64,000 nucleotides of DNA from Clostridiaceae bacterium (GCA_012728095.1 JAAYFU010000007.1:1-64000); one strand, 5' to 3'; shown: positions 18,459 through 28,710, counted from the stretch's first letter. Notes: generated from the sequence alone by a model not told the origin. Made by a program: numbers and translations.

Positions 18459-20369
18459 CTATGCCCGTGTTCTTATCTCCTCCACAATTTTTTCCACGAA
18501 TTTGTCTAAATCCATCGCGCCTAAGTCCCCGTCTTTCCTGGATCTTACCGCAACTGTTCCCTGTTCTACTTCCTTATCGCCTATAACAAGCATGTAAGGA
18601 ACTTTTTCAAGCTGCGCTTCACGAATCTTGTACCCTATTTTTTCATTTCGATCGTCAATTTCAACGTCTACGTCATATTCTCTAAGCTTATCAGCAACTT
18701 TTTGAGCATATTCATGGTGTTTTTCCATGATAGGTATAATCTTTGCCTGTACCGGGGCAAGCCATACGGGGAATGCGCCGGCATAGTGCTCAATTAATAT
18801 TCCGAAGAATCTTTCGATAGAACCCAGCAGGGCCCTGTGAATCATATATGGGCGCTTTCTGCTTCCGTCCGATGCGATGTAGGTTATATCAAAACGTTCA
18901 GGCTCATTAAAGTCGAATTGTATTGTTGTACACTGCCATTCACGGTTAAGAGCGTCCTTAATCTTAATATCAATCTTGGGTCCGTAGAAAGCCCCGCCTC
19001 CTTCGTCCACATCACATTCCAGTCCTTCGGCTGCGACAGCTTCCTTCAAGGCTTTTGTGGCCGCTTCCCACATGCTTTCGTCCCCAACATATTTATCTTT
19101 TGGTTTTGTGGAAACATATATTTTAAAATCCTTAAACCCAAAAGCATTTAGGATTGAAAGACTAAATCTCAGTACCCTGCGGATTTCATCGGGCATTTGT
19201 TCAGGGGCGCAGAAAATATGGGCATCATCCTGGGTAAATCCCCTTACCCTCAGAAGGCCATGGAGAGCTCCGCTTTTCTCATAGCGGTAAACAGTTCCCA
19301 ACTCAGCCCATCTGTATGGTAAATCACGATAAGAGTGCATTTTGCTCTTATAAATGGCAATATGGAAAGGACAGTTCATAGGCTTGGCGTAGAAATCCTG
19401 TCCGTCTACATCCATAGCCGAATACATGCTTTCCTTATAGAACCCTAGATGTCCCGATGTCTCCCACAGCTGTCCTCTGCCTATATGGGGAGTGTAAACC
19501 AAATCGTATCCGTTTTTAAGATGCTCTCTTCTCCAGAAATCTTCAATGTGCAGCCTGACACGGGCCCCCTTTGGATGCCATAACACCAGGCCGGGACCCA
19601 CCTCTTCATCAAAGGAAAATAATTCAAGTTCCTTGCCAAGACGCCTATGGTCACGCTTTTCCGCTTCTTCCAGCATTTTCAGGTACTCTTCCAGCTGGCT
19701 GGCTTTAGGAAACGCAGTACCGTATATTCTCTGGAGCATTTTATTTTTCTCATCGCCCCTCCAGTATGCACCAGCCAGTTGCATGAGTTTAACAGCCTTT
19801 ACCTTGCCGGTTGACATAAGATGAGGCCCGGCACAGAGATCAGTAAAATCACCCTGCCTGTAGAAAGATATCTCAGCATCTTCTGGAAGTTCCTTTATAA
19901 GCTCAACCTTATAAGGCTCGTCCTTCATAAGCTCAAGAGCTTTCTCCCTGGAAAGAGTAAATCTTTCTATGGGAGTATCCTCTTTAATTATTTTTTTCAT
20001 TTCCTGCTCAATCGCGGCCATATCCTCGGGAGTAAAACTCTTGTCCAGATCAAAATCATAATAGAAACCGTTGTCAATAGCCGGCCCGATAGCAAGTTTT
20101 ACACCCGGGAAAAGCCTTTTTACAGCCTGGGCCATTATGTGGGATGTGGTATGCCAATAGGCATGCTTGCCTCCCTCATCATCGAAAGTAAGAATACTCA
20201 ATTCACAATCCTCATACAACTGCTTTCTCAAGTCTTTCAACTCACCATTTACCTCTCCAGCCAATGCTACCCGGGCAAGCCCTTCGCTGATATCCTTCGC
20301 TATATCGAAAATAGTAATCCCGCTTTCATAGGATTTGACGCTTCCGTCTTTTAATTTAATCTTTATCAT
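18459..20369 (-). CDS. thrS: Threonyl-tRNA synthetase
   Basis: TGS domain, editing domain HTTSHIMAQAVKRLFP, class II motifs, C-terminal anticodon-binding domain. Confidence 0.97.
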   Translation of the reverse strand: MIKIKLKDGSVKSYESGITIFDIAKDISEGLARVALAGEVNGELKDLRKQLYEDCELSILTFDDEGGKHAYWHTTSHIMAQAVKRLFPGVKLAIGPAIDNGFYYDFDLDKSFTPEDMAAIEQEMKKIIKEDTPIERFTLSREKALELMKDEPYKVELIKELPEDAEISFYRQGDFTDLCAGPHLMSTGKVKAVKLMQLAGAYWRGDEKNKMLQRIYGTAFPKASQLEEYLKMLEEAEKRDHRRLGKELELFSFDEEVGPGLVLWHPKGARVRLHIEDFWRREHLKNGYDLVYTPHIGRGQLWETSGHLGFYKESMYSAMDVDGQDFYAKPMNCPFHIAIYKSKMHSYRDLPYRWAELGTVYRYEKSGALHGLLRVRGFTQDDAHIFCAPEQMPDEIRRVLRFSLSILNAFGFKDFKIYVSTKPKDKYVGDESMWEAATKALKEAVAAEGLECDVDEGGGAFYGPKIDIKIKDALNREWQCTTIQFDFNEPERFDITYIASDGSRKRPYMIHRALLGSIERFFGILIEHYAGAFPVWLAPVQAKIIPIMEKHHEYAQKVADKLREYDVDVEIDDRNEKIGYKIREAQLEKVPYMLVIGDKEVEQGTVAVRSRKDGDLGAMDLDKFVEKIVEEIRTRA

Positions 20370-20444
20370 ATTTGCTCCGCTCCTTTTAATTTTTATATAA
20401 TAAATATAATAAATAAGGACTTCATGTCATTTTAAGCCTCATTT

Positions 20445-20561
20445 GTCATTCTGGGTGTCTGTGAAAAATCATTTGGTCTACTTAACAGATCCTTCGACTT
20501 CGCTAACGCTTCGCTCAGGATGACATCTTCCGTGTCATTCTTGGCGCTGACGAAGAATCTT
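20445..20561. repeat. Dispersed imperfect-palindrome repeat, copy R3 (20445-20524) plus appended half copy (20532-20561)
   Basis: GTCATTCTGGG...AGATCCTTCGACTTCGCTAACGCTTCGCTCAGGATGAC then GTCATTCTTGGCGCTGACGAAGAATCTT. Confidence 0.8.
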
Positions 20562-20597
20562 TTATCAATTGCGCCGGTAGAGCCGTTTACTTTGTAT

Positions 20598-20840
20598 AAA
20601 AAACTCTCACCCAAATGTATAACATTTAAGGGTGAGAGCTTATACTCACACGGTTCCACCTTAATTACAGAAATAATTCTGTCACTCATAAGATTATAAC
20701 GTAATCAACGTGATAGCTTACTGTTATTTCGGCCATCAAGCTCCGGGGTGGTACAAAACAGTGATTCGCAGGAAGGATTGCAGCCGGGTCCTTCCCTCTC
20801 TGAAGCGTTTGCAACAGTTTTGCATGTCCCCTTCATAGCA
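20598..20840 (-). promoter_or_regulatory. T-box leader of thrS (putative ACC specifier, T-box AGGTGGAACCGTG, terminator hairpin)
   Basis: Minus strand: Stem I GCTATGAAGGGG...CCCCGGAGC, specifier-like ACC followed by A (20750-20752), AAGGTGGAACCGTG (20647-20662), terminator CTCTCACCC...GGGTGAGAGTTTTTT. Confidence 0.88.
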
Positions 20841-20918
20841 TTTTCATATTAAAGACAAGTTCATAATACAATATCGGGTTTTCTTTGTCAAACCTTATGT
20901 TCATTATCATCATATAAT

Positions 20919-21719
20919 CTATGATTCCGACAGGAATTTATATATTACATGAGCAACACCGTCTTCCTCATTGGATAACGTAATATAATCCGCCCTTTGT
21001 TTGACTTCATCGGGGGAATTGGCCATTGCGACACCCAATCCGGCATATTCAATCATGGATATATCGTTATAGCCATCTCCAACGGCTATCATCTCGCTTT
21101 GCTTTATACCGAAGTACAGGCCGATTTTTTCCAATGCAATCGCTTTTGAAGCGTTTTTATCTACAAATTCCATGAAATACGGCCTGGATGGATGAAAATT
21201 AACATTGACACTTAAAAGTGCCCCAATCTCTTTTTGGTATTGATGTATTTTTTCAACTTCATCATACCAGAGAATTTTTGTCACACCGTTTTCGGCTACC
21301 TGTTCCAAATCATTTGCAACAACGGGCTCCACACCTGATATGCACTTGTATTTATTGACTCTGTCATTAATTTCAGACACAAAAAGCTTATTATCTTTCC
21401 ATATCAGGATGGTTGTATTGTATTTTTGGCCCAGTCTGATAATACCCCTTGAATCTTCCGGGGACAGTTTTTGCTCATAAAGCACCTGTTTTGACTTTCC
21501 CATAACCACCATGGCACCGTTATATGTAATGAAGGGCACATCAAGGTTCAGTTCCTTGTTAAGTTTTTCAACCCCCTGAATGGGGCGGCCTGATGCGATG
21601 GTAAATATGAGACCTTTGTCTACCCATTTTCTGATGGCATTTTTCGTATTCTCCGTAAGCTCTCCGCTATCATTCAAGAGCGTACCGTCGATATCTACCG
21701 CCATAAGTTTGTAAGCCAT
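20919..21719 (-). CDS. Cof-type HAD-IIB family hydrolase
   Basis: AVDIDGTLLNDSGELTENTK; GDGYNDISMIEYAGLGVAMANS. Confidence 0.92.
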   Translation of the reverse strand: MAYKLMAVDIDGTLLNDSGELTENTKNAIRKWVDKGLIFTIASGRPIQGVEKLNKELNLDVPFITYNGAMVVMGKSKQVLYEQKLSPEDSRGIIRLGQKYNTTILIWKDNKLFVSEINDRVNKYKCISGVEPVVANDLEQVAENGVTKILWYDEVEKIHQYQKEIGALLSVNVNFHPSRPYFMEFVDKNASKAIALEKIGLYFGIKQSEMIAVGDGYNDISMIEYAGLGVAMANSPDEVKQRADYITLSNEEDGVAHVIYKFLSES

Positions 21720-21775
21720 TTAAAAACTCCTTTTTATTTCATTGCTTTTTAATATACCTGCGTATTCCTTGAAAA

Positions 21776-22561
21776 TCAACAATAATTAAAAACATCTTTC
21801 CCTTTGTATCGTACCACACTTAAGTCTGAAAAACGTTCTTCAATAATATTCGCCATCTCGTCCACAAAAATAATCTCGGTTCCGTAATGCCCGGCATCAA
21901 TTGTAAATATCCCGTTATATAAAAGTTCCTGGGCATCGTGGTATTTCAAGTCTCCCGTAATAAGGACAACAGGACTGATTCTTTTAAGGCTATCCATTAT
22001 GTCCCTGTCAAATGAGCCATTGAATACAGCCACCTTTGTAACCGTCGGCGGAATATCCCCTACGTATCTCAGGAAATCAACAGACAGCTTGGTTTTTACC
22101 CTGTTAATAAACTCCATACCGTCAACAGGTTTGATTTCTCCATACCTTCCGGCACCATATTCGGCCGTTTCGTCAGATGTTGTTTTCAAGACTTTTATAT
22201 TTTTCAGCCCAAGCTTTTCACACAACAGATCGCTAAGGCCTCCTTCAGCCGAGTCAAAATTGGTATGGCAGCTGTAGAGCGCTATATCATTCTTTATTGC
22301 TTTAATCAGAATACTGCTTTCTTTATTCGTTCCGGAAAAAATCTTCAAACCTTTAAATATCGCGGGATGGTGGGACAAAACCAACTGGCAGTTCTGTGAA
22401 ACAGCATGTTCAATGGCGCCAATGTCAACATCAAGACATACCAATACCCTGGAAATCTCATTATCGGGATTTCCAAGAATCAACCCGCTGTTGTCATATA
22501 TTTCCTGAAGTGATATGGGGGCTTTTTCCTCTAAAAATTCAATAAGGTTTCGCAGTTTCAT
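21776..22561 (-). CDS. Nif3-like dinuclear metal center hexameric protein
   Basis: VLVCLDVDIGAIEHAV..LVLSHHPAIFKGLK...; C-terminal DAGHYGTE. Confidence 0.92.
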   Translation of the reverse strand: MKLRNLIEFLEEKAPISLQEIYDNSGLILGNPDNEISRVLVCLDVDIGAIEHAVSQNCQLVLSHHPAIFKGLKIFSGTNKESSILIKAIKNDIALYSCHTNFDSAEGGLSDLLCEKLGLKNIKVLKTTSDETAEYGAGRYGEIKPVDGMEFINRVKTKLSVDFLRYVGDIPPTVTKVAVFNGSFDRDIMDSLKRISPVVLITGDLKYHDAQELLYNGIFTIDAGHYGTEIIFVDEMANIIEERFSDLSVVRYKGKDVFNYC

Positions 22562-22565
22562 TTAT

Positions 22566-23267
22566 TCAGCCTCCTAAGGAATTAAGAAGTTCTGTCAGCT
22601 CTTTCAGAAGCCTTTCCTCTGTTTCAATTTTTTCAGGATCATATACGGCTTTTGCGCGTTTTAAACCGTTTACTGCCTTTCTTTGCTTTCTTATATGTTC
22701 TATTACCCAATCCTTTAACAAAGGGTTGTTTTTTCGAATCAAAACATCACCAATTAATTCCCTGATTCTATCCTTATTTACCTTTCTTATTCCGGTGTAC
22801 CTTGCAGAGATTACCAGGTAGAGCTTGTTGCCTTCACATGCAAGACCCTCATCGATAATCTCAAAACCGTTTTCCCATAAAAACGGGCGAATAAGATCCC
22901 TGTTTGTCATAGGCTGTAAAAGGATACAATTAGCCTTTTTAGCTATATTAATTGATTTAAGGATCAGCTGGGTAATCAGTGCGCCGCCCATACCCGCCAT
23001 GACTATTACATCGGCTTCTTCCTCCCTGACAGGTTCAAGACCGCTCCCCATCCGTAATTCCATGCTATTCGTCAGCATATATTTTCTGCGGGTACTCTCC
23101 GCCCTTTCCAAAGGACCTGGTTTTATATCGCAGGCTATAGCCTTTTTGCATCGGCCGTTAAGAAGCGCAAAAGCAGGAATCAGGGCATGGTCGGTTCCGA
23201 TATCCGAAAGAATATCGCAAGGAGGTATCATATCATAAATAAGCTTTAACCTTCCTTTGAGAACCAT
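22566..23267 (-). CDS. trmK: tRNA (adenine(22)-N(1))-methyltransferase TrmK
   Basis: DIGTDHALIPAFALLNGRCKKAIACDIKPGPLERA; adjacent to the Nif3-like gene as commonly seen. Confidence 0.9.
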   Translation of the reverse strand: MVLKGRLKLIYDMIPPCDILSDIGTDHALIPAFALLNGRCKKAIACDIKPGPLERAESTRRKYMLTNSMELRMGSGLEPVREEEADVIVMAGMGGALITQLILKSINIAKKANCILLQPMTNRDLIRPFLWENGFEIIDEGLACEGNKLYLVISARYTGIRKVNKDRIRELIGDVLIRKNNPLLKDWVIEHIRKQRKAVNGLKRAKAVYDPEKIETEERLLKELTELLNSLGG

Positions 23268-23463
23268 AAATCCCCCCGTGTAATTGACCCAGGTATTATT
23301 GAAGCCTTGCTGAAATCATTGATTTCCGACTGTTCTCGGATAATTGGGCCCGATGCGGCAGATTTCGTCTTCCTGACAGAAAGGCACCGGGCTTAACTTT
23401 AAGGAACTTTGCTGCAATAAATTTAAAAGGATGATTGCTCTGCAATCATCCTTCATATTTATT

Positions 23464-23540
23464 TGGTGGGCCTTCAGGGACTCGAACCCCGGACCAACCG
23501 GTTATGAGCCGGTAGCTCTGACCAACTGAGCTAAAGGCCC
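23464..23540 (-). tRNA. tRNA with CAT anticodon, probably tRNA-Ile2 (lysidine type), otherwise elongator tRNA-Met
   Basis: GGGCCTTTAGCTCAGTTGGTCAGAGCTACCGGCTCATAACCGGTTGGTCCGGGGTTCGAGTCCCTGAAGGCCCACCA folds as a cloverleaf; C4-G69 and C5-G68 pairs are Ile2-like. Confidence 0.9.
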
Positions 23541-23545
23541 GAATG

Positions 23546-23621
23546 TGGCTCCCCAAGTTGGACTCGAACCAACGACCCTGCGGTTAACAGCCGCATGCTC
23601 TACCGACTGAGCTATTGAGGA
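23546..23621 (-). tRNA. tRNA-Asn (GTT)
   Basis: TCCTCAATAGCTCAGTCGGTAGAGCATGCGGCTGTTAACCGCAGGGTCGTTGGTTCGAGTCCAACTTGGGGAGCCA. Confidence 0.95.
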
Positions 23622-23825
23622 ACGTTATTGCACTTTTTCTTCAAGCGCAGAACAAAATATATTATACTTATAAAGCTGCTATTGGTCAAGATTTATTTTT
23701 AATCTTTCTCTTGATTATAAATTGCAATATTAAATGCCGTCCTAAATTATGGTAATACATTGTATCTTAGCAAGCGGCAGCTATTTCATTTGCCGGCTTA
23801 TTTCCGAATATTCTATCACTTAATC

Positions 23826-24284
23826 TTACAACTTGTAAAACTTCTTCTTGATTTCGATATATCTCTTTAAGATGTTATCTGTCTGAGATAATAAATCTTC
23901 CAGAAAAAGGCTGTATAACTCGGAGTTATCTATTGTATATTTTGCTTCCAAAACACGGTCCGTAAAAGTACTGATTTTCCTGACGACATCCGGGTCTGAC
24001 AGGGTTTTCAGATTTCTCTCCTTAGCCAGCGTCAGCTTCAGCAATGACGGAATACGCGCTAGGTAATTGTCTTTGGCGGACTCGACACCTAAAAGCATCT
24101 CAATGTCGATACCAAGTTCGTGTATAATCCTTAATATGATCTCCAGTTTTGGATTTGTCCTTATGCCATTCTCAATCTGTGAAAGGTAGCCGGGCGATAT
24201 CTCTATTAACTTTGCAAAATCGCTTAAACTGTATCCTTTTTCCTCACGCTTTGTTTTTATTATCTCGCCGATTTTTATTTCCAT
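23826..24284 (-). CDS. XRE-family helix-turn-helix transcriptional regulator
   Basis: IGEIIKTKREEKGYSLSDFAKLIEISPGYLSQIENGIRTNPKLEIILRIIHELGI. Confidence 0.9.
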   Translation of the reverse strand: MEIKIGEIIKTKREEKGYSLSDFAKLIEISPGYLSQIENGIRTNPKLEIILRIIHELGIDIEMLLGVESAKDNYLARIPSLLKLTLAKERNLKTLSDPDVVRKISTFTDRVLEAKYTIDNSELYSLFLEDLLSQTDNILKRYIEIKKKFYKL

Positions 24285-24587
24285 AAGAATTCCTCTATTC
24301 TGTGTATTCTGGCAATTTTATTTTTATCTACAAAGCTAATTTTATTTTATCATGGGACAGCTTGGTAATAACATCTTATATTTCCTTGTTTGTATTTACA
24401 TCCTGTTATCGGGTTTACTTTTATTCCATATTTCCAGTTTTTTGAAGCGAATTGTATTAATATTGGCTTATTATAGAATAATATTATATTAATTATATTA
24501 TATCTTCCTGTAAATAGCAAAGATACCCAGTAACTTTTACCGATGGGGGGATATGTGTTATAATCGTTACCGAAATCAAAGTGTGAG

Positions 24588-24655
24588 GTCATCCTGAGCT
24601 GAGCAGAAAGATCTTTTAATTTGATGAAAGATCCTTCGCTAACGCTCAGAATGAC
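24588..24655. repeat. Dispersed imperfect-palindrome repeat, copy R4
   Basis: GTCATCCTGAGCTGAGCAGAAAGATCTTTTAA...GAAAGATCCTTCGCTAACGCTCAGAATGAC. Confidence 0.88.
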
Positions 24656-24832
24656 ATGGGGACTAAAAATATACAATTGGGTGCAGTGAACATTGAAACA
24701 CTAAGCAGATTGGTCTGCTCTGCAGTCCATGCCGTTTTGCGACGGCTCACAGCAAATAAATTGCTGTGTCTGAACTTGTGTTATAATTGTTCTTGTAAAT
24801 TATTTTTTGTCCTTAAACAAGGAGGATATTAT

Positions 24833-27403
24833 ATGAACAAAAACTTTGGAAGCCGCAGGAAACCTGATGTTGCTACTGCTGCTTCAAAGAAGGAACCAAG
24901 TATTGGTCTGATTATACTGGCGTTATTTATGAAAGCTTTTTTAATATCCCTCGGAATTGTTTTTTCTGTTTTGATGGTAGTTGGTAGTGCTGCTGGCGGT
25001 ATGCTGGCCGGTGGTATTTACGGCATTATTAAGACAACTCCTATGGTTGATGCCGAGCTATTTAAAACCATGGGGTTTAATTCATACGTATATGATGCTG
25101 AAGGAAATGTCATTGCCGAGCTGAAAAGAGAAGAAAACCGTGTATGGATTAATTACGAAGAAATACCAAAAATGCTGATTGACGCTTTTATAGCTGTCGA
25201 GGACAAGCGTTTTGAGGAACATAAAGGTATTGACTTCAGGCGTATAGGCAGTGCTGTTATTACTTACGGGAAAAAATTATTGGGCGCCGATGTCGAGATG
25301 GAAGGCGGAAGCACAATTACCCAGCAGTTGATAAAAAACCTGACAAAACGAGATGATGTGACGGTGCCCAGAAAGCTCCAGGAGCAATGGCAGGCTTTAC
25401 AACTGGAAAAAGTATTGACAAAAGAAGAGATTCTAACATATTACCTAAACAACATTCCTATGGGCGGTAATTTTTACGGAATTGAAACAGCAGCCAAAGG
25501 TTATTTCGGAAAAGACGTCCGGGAATTATCTCTGGCCGAATGCGCCAGTCTTGCCGGTATAACCAATTGGCCAACTAAATATATGCCTATTAATGAAACC
25601 AATATAGAAGCGAATCTGGCAAGAACAAAGACAATCCTGGGATTGATGCTGGAGCAGGGAAAAATAACACAAAGTGAATACGAGGAAGCTATCAACGAAA
25701 AAATTGTGTTTAAATATAATCCGGAAGCCGGTAAAGTTATGAAGACCAGCAATCAATCATATTTTGTTGATGAGGTCATAAAAAGTCTTAAAAACTACCT
25801 GATGCAGACAGGTGGTTACACTGAACAGGCCGCATTGGACATCATCTACAACAACGGTCTTCATATATATTCAACCATGGATCCGAAGGTACAAAGGGCG
25901 TTGGACGAGGTCTTTACCGATCCCAAATATTTTTCATTTGATAACAAATACACCGATGAAAAGCCCCAGGCAGCCATGGTTGTTTTAGATAAAGACGGCT
26001 TTGTGAGAGGTGTTTACGGTGGACGCGGCGCTAAGCAAGGCAGTGTGTTCAATCGTGCCACCCAGGCTGAACGCCCGCCTGGATCCGCGATAAAACCAAT
26101 TCTGATATATGCACCCGGTATTGACAACAGAAGTATAACCGCGGCTACGGTAGTTGATGACGTGAAACAGTATTTGTTGCACGACAAACCTGACCAGGAA
26201 TGGCCGAAAAATGTTGAAAGAGCAAATTTCGGTTTGACTACTGCCCGAATTGGCGTTTTCAAATCCCGAAATGTTGTGGCAACATTGTTATTGAAAGATT
26301 ACGTAGGTATACCCACAGCTCTTGATTATTTATACAAGCTTGGCATTGACAGACGGGAGGAACAATATCTGTCTATAGCCATGGGCGGATTTAATAAGGG
26401 TATGACTCCCCTTGAAATGGCGGCGGCTTACACCACCTTTGCCAATAAAGGAATATATACAAAGCCCATGTTTTTTACCGAGGTCAAGGATAATAACGGA
26501 AAAACCATTATATCCATCAAGCCGGAAAGAACCCAGGTATTCTCGGAACAAACTGTCTTCATCATGGACGATATTCTGGAAGACGTTGTTACAAAGGGAA
26601 CCGCTTATCCTGAGGGTATAATCGAATACAAGAATGCGGACGGCAAGAAGATAGTTATACCGTCAGCCGGAAAAACGGGAACTACAGACTCTGACAAGGA
26701 TAAATGGTTTTGTGGGTTTACCCCATACTATGTTGGAGTAAGCTGGTATGGTTACGATAAGGCAGTACAAATTCAACCGGAAGAAAAAGATAATGCATTG
26801 CTCATATGGAACGCAGTTATGAATAAAATTCATGAAGGTCTGCCGTCAATCCCGTTTTTTGACACCATGCCTCCGAATATAGTAAAACGGACAATTTGTA
26901 TTGACTCGGGCAAGATTGCTACCGATCTTTGCAAAAGAGATCCCCGCGGCGGCAGAGTCATTGAAGAAATCTTTATTGAAGGTACACAACCGGCCTACAG
27001 CGATACCTGCAAGGTTCATGTGGAATATGACGCCTGTACCGCATCCCATGATGCCCAAAACAGGTATCTCCTGGCTACCGAATACTGCCCTGCGGAAACA
27101 GTTGTGAAAAAGGTAGGCATAAAAAGACCGGTGGAATACAAACCTAAATTCCCAAATGATCCTTACCCGGCTGACAGTATCTATGAAATTCCGGAAGGAG
27201 AATATTGTACCGTTCATGGACCTGGGTTTTTGATTCCTCCCATAACCGAAGAATATTACCGTCCGCCTCAATCTACAATCGAGGATGAACGTTTACCACC
27301 GGGTTTACCCGGTTATCCACCGGCAGAAGATATTGGGGATCCTTATTCAGAAGAAAACTGGGAAGGCATAGACTGGGGTAACGATCCCAACAGATGGGAT
27401 TAG
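24833..27403 (+). CDS. Class A penicillin-binding protein (transglycosylase/transpeptidase, PBP1a-like)
   Basis: GT51 motifs AVEDKRFEEHKGIDFRRI, GGSTITQQLIKN; transpeptidase RPPGSAIKPI, AGKTGTTDSDKDKWFCGFTP. GGAGGATATTATATG start at 24833, not 24656. Confidence 0.95.
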   Translation: MNKNFGSRRKPDVATAASKKEPSIGLIILALFMKAFLISLGIVFSVLMVVGSAAGGMLAGGIYGIIKTTPMVDAELFKTMGFNSYVYDAEGNVIAELKREENRVWINYEEIPKMLIDAFIAVEDKRFEEHKGIDFRRIGSAVITYGKKLLGADVEMEGGSTITQQLIKNLTKRDDVTVPRKLQEQWQALQLEKVLTKEEILTYYLNNIPMGGNFYGIETAAKGYFGKDVRELSLAECASLAGITNWPTKYMPINETNIEANLARTKTILGLMLEQGKITQSEYEEAINEKIVFKYNPEAGKVMKTSNQSYFVDEVIKSLKNYLMQTGGYTEQAALDIIYNNGLHIYSTMDPKVQRALDEVFTDPKYFSFDNKYTDEKPQAAMVVLDKDGFVRGVYGGRGAKQGSVFNRATQAERPPGSAIKPILIYAPGIDNRSITAATVVDDVKQYLLHDKPDQEWPKNVERANFGLTTARIGVFKSRNVVATLLLKDYVGIPTALDYLYKLGIDRREEQYLSIAMGGFNKGMTPLEMAAAYTTFANKGIYTKPMFFTEVKDNNGKTIISIKPERTQVFSEQTVFIMDDILEDVVTKGTAYPEGIIEYKNADGKKIVIPSAGKTGTTDSDKDKWFCGFTPYYVGVSWYGYDKAVQIQPEEKDNALLIWNAVMNKIHEGLPSIPFFDTMPPNIVKRTICIDSGKIATDLCKRDPRGGRVIEEIFIEGTQPAYSDTCKVHVEYDACTASHDAQNRYLLATEYCPAETVVKKVGIKRPVEYKPKFPNDPYPADSIYEIPEGEYCTVHGPGFLIPPITEEYYRPPQSTIEDERLPPGLPGYPPAEDIGDPYSEENWEGIDWGNDPNRWD

Positions 27404-27424
27404 GGTAATAAAAACCTGTAAATA

Positions 27425-27478
27425 TGCCGTGAGGGATATTTCAGCAATATCACTCACGGCACTTTTAATGTTTTTTTA
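27425..27478 (+). terminator. Rho-independent terminator after the PBP gene
   Basis: TGCCGTGAGGGATATT..AATATCACTCACGGCA followed by a T-rich run. Confidence 0.85.
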
Positions 27479-27503
27479 TCTTAAGCTGCAACCAAATCAT
27501 CTG

Positions 27504-28634
27504 CTATTCAGGTTTCGGGCCAAAGTATTGATAATAGTAACTTAGAAGCCCTCCGTTATAAAGCTTGCGATTTTTATCTGCCTTCCTTCCGAAAGCTTTT
27601 TCGAACCCAGTATCCGCACTGATTATATAGTAAGACCAGGTAGGCAGCCTTTTAAAACTTTCGGCCATAGTCTTATAGAGACGAGCATTTTCCCTTTTAT
27701 CTCCCAGCCTCTGGCCATATGGAGGATTTGTAATAATAAAACCGTATTTGGCTTTTGAAGAAATGTCTTTTACATCTCTAACCTGAAAATGCACTGCTTC
27801 CGCAACTCCTGCCTGTCTGGCATGATAATTGGCCATACTTACAGCTTCGGGATTTATGTCATATCCATGGATAAGCTTCTCTTTGACCGGCTTAATTAAG
27901 CTTCTTGCTTCATCTAAAGCATTGTACCAGGTTTTCTTGGGTATTAAAGGCCATTCCTGGCAGTCAAATTCCCTGTCAAGACCCGGAGCCTTGTTAATTG
28001 CCATCAAAGCAGCTTCAATAGGAATGGTGCCGGAGCCGCAAAAAGGATCTATCAGGTATCTACCCGGCGACCATCGGCTTATCATAATCAGGGCAGCCGC
28101 AAGAGTTTCCTTAATCGGCGCGGTATATGCAAGACTCCTGTAACCTCTCTTATGCAGGCCGTCGCCGGTACTGTCCAGTGCGATTATTACATTGTCCTTT
28201 GTTATGCTGAATACAATATGAAATCTTGGGCCTGTCTCCGGGAAAGTTTCGAGCTTATATACCTTTTTCAATCTTTCCACAACCGCTTTTTTTATTATTG
28301 ACTGGCAATCAGACACACTCATGAGAGTCGATTTAACGCATCCGCCGGTAACCGGAAATTCAGCGTCCATTGGAAGCCAATCCTCCCAGGGTATTGCAAG
28401 AACCGCTTCAAAAAGATCGTTAAAAGTTGTAGCGGTAAATTCCCCCATTAATACGCAGACACGCTCTGCCGTGCGCAGCCACAGGTTCGCCCGGCAAAGC
28501 GCCTCAAAATCACCGTCAAAAAAGATTTTTCCGTTATCGGTAAAAGTATCTCCGTATCCTAAGTATTTAATTTCACGTGCCACAACCGATTCTGTACCGA
28601 ATGTTGCTGTGGCATACAACCGTAATTTCCCCAT
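27504..28634 (-). CDS. THUMP domain class I SAM-dependent rRNA methyltransferase (RlmL/YpsC-like)
   Basis: LIDPFCGSGTIPIEAALMA; FIITNPPYGQRLGD; N-terminal THUMP-like region. Confidence 0.9.
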   Translation of the reverse strand: MGKLRLYATATFGTESVVAREIKYLGYGDTFTDNGKIFFDGDFEALCRANLWLRTAERVCVLMGEFTATTFNDLFEAVLAIPWEDWLPMDAEFPVTGGCVKSTLMSVSDCQSIIKKAVVERLKKVYKLETFPETGPRFHIVFSITKDNVIIALDSTGDGLHKRGYRSLAYTAPIKETLAAALIMISRWSPGRYLIDPFCGSGTIPIEAALMAINKAPGLDREFDCQEWPLIPKKTWYNALDEARSLIKPVKEKLIHGYDINPEAVSMANYHARQAGVAEAVHFQVRDVKDISSKAKYGFIITNPPYGQRLGDKRENARLYKTMAESFKRLPTWSYYIISADTGFEKAFGRKADKNRKLYNGGLLSYYYQYFGPKPE

Positions 28635-28710
28635 ATTGCTCCTTTATCAAGTATTATTAATTCTCCGCTTCGTTTAAACATGCAGTAAATTACCTTTTAT
28701 TATTACGGTT

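Noticed and set aside
20432-20689. ORF on minus strand (85 aa) upstream of thrS
   Set aside because: Overlaps repeat R3 and the T-box terminator region; non-coding leader.
24350-24676. ORF on minus strand (108 aa, MYIFSPHVILSVSEGSF...)
   Set aside because: Translates straight through repeat copy R4; typical spurious ORF from this palindrome.
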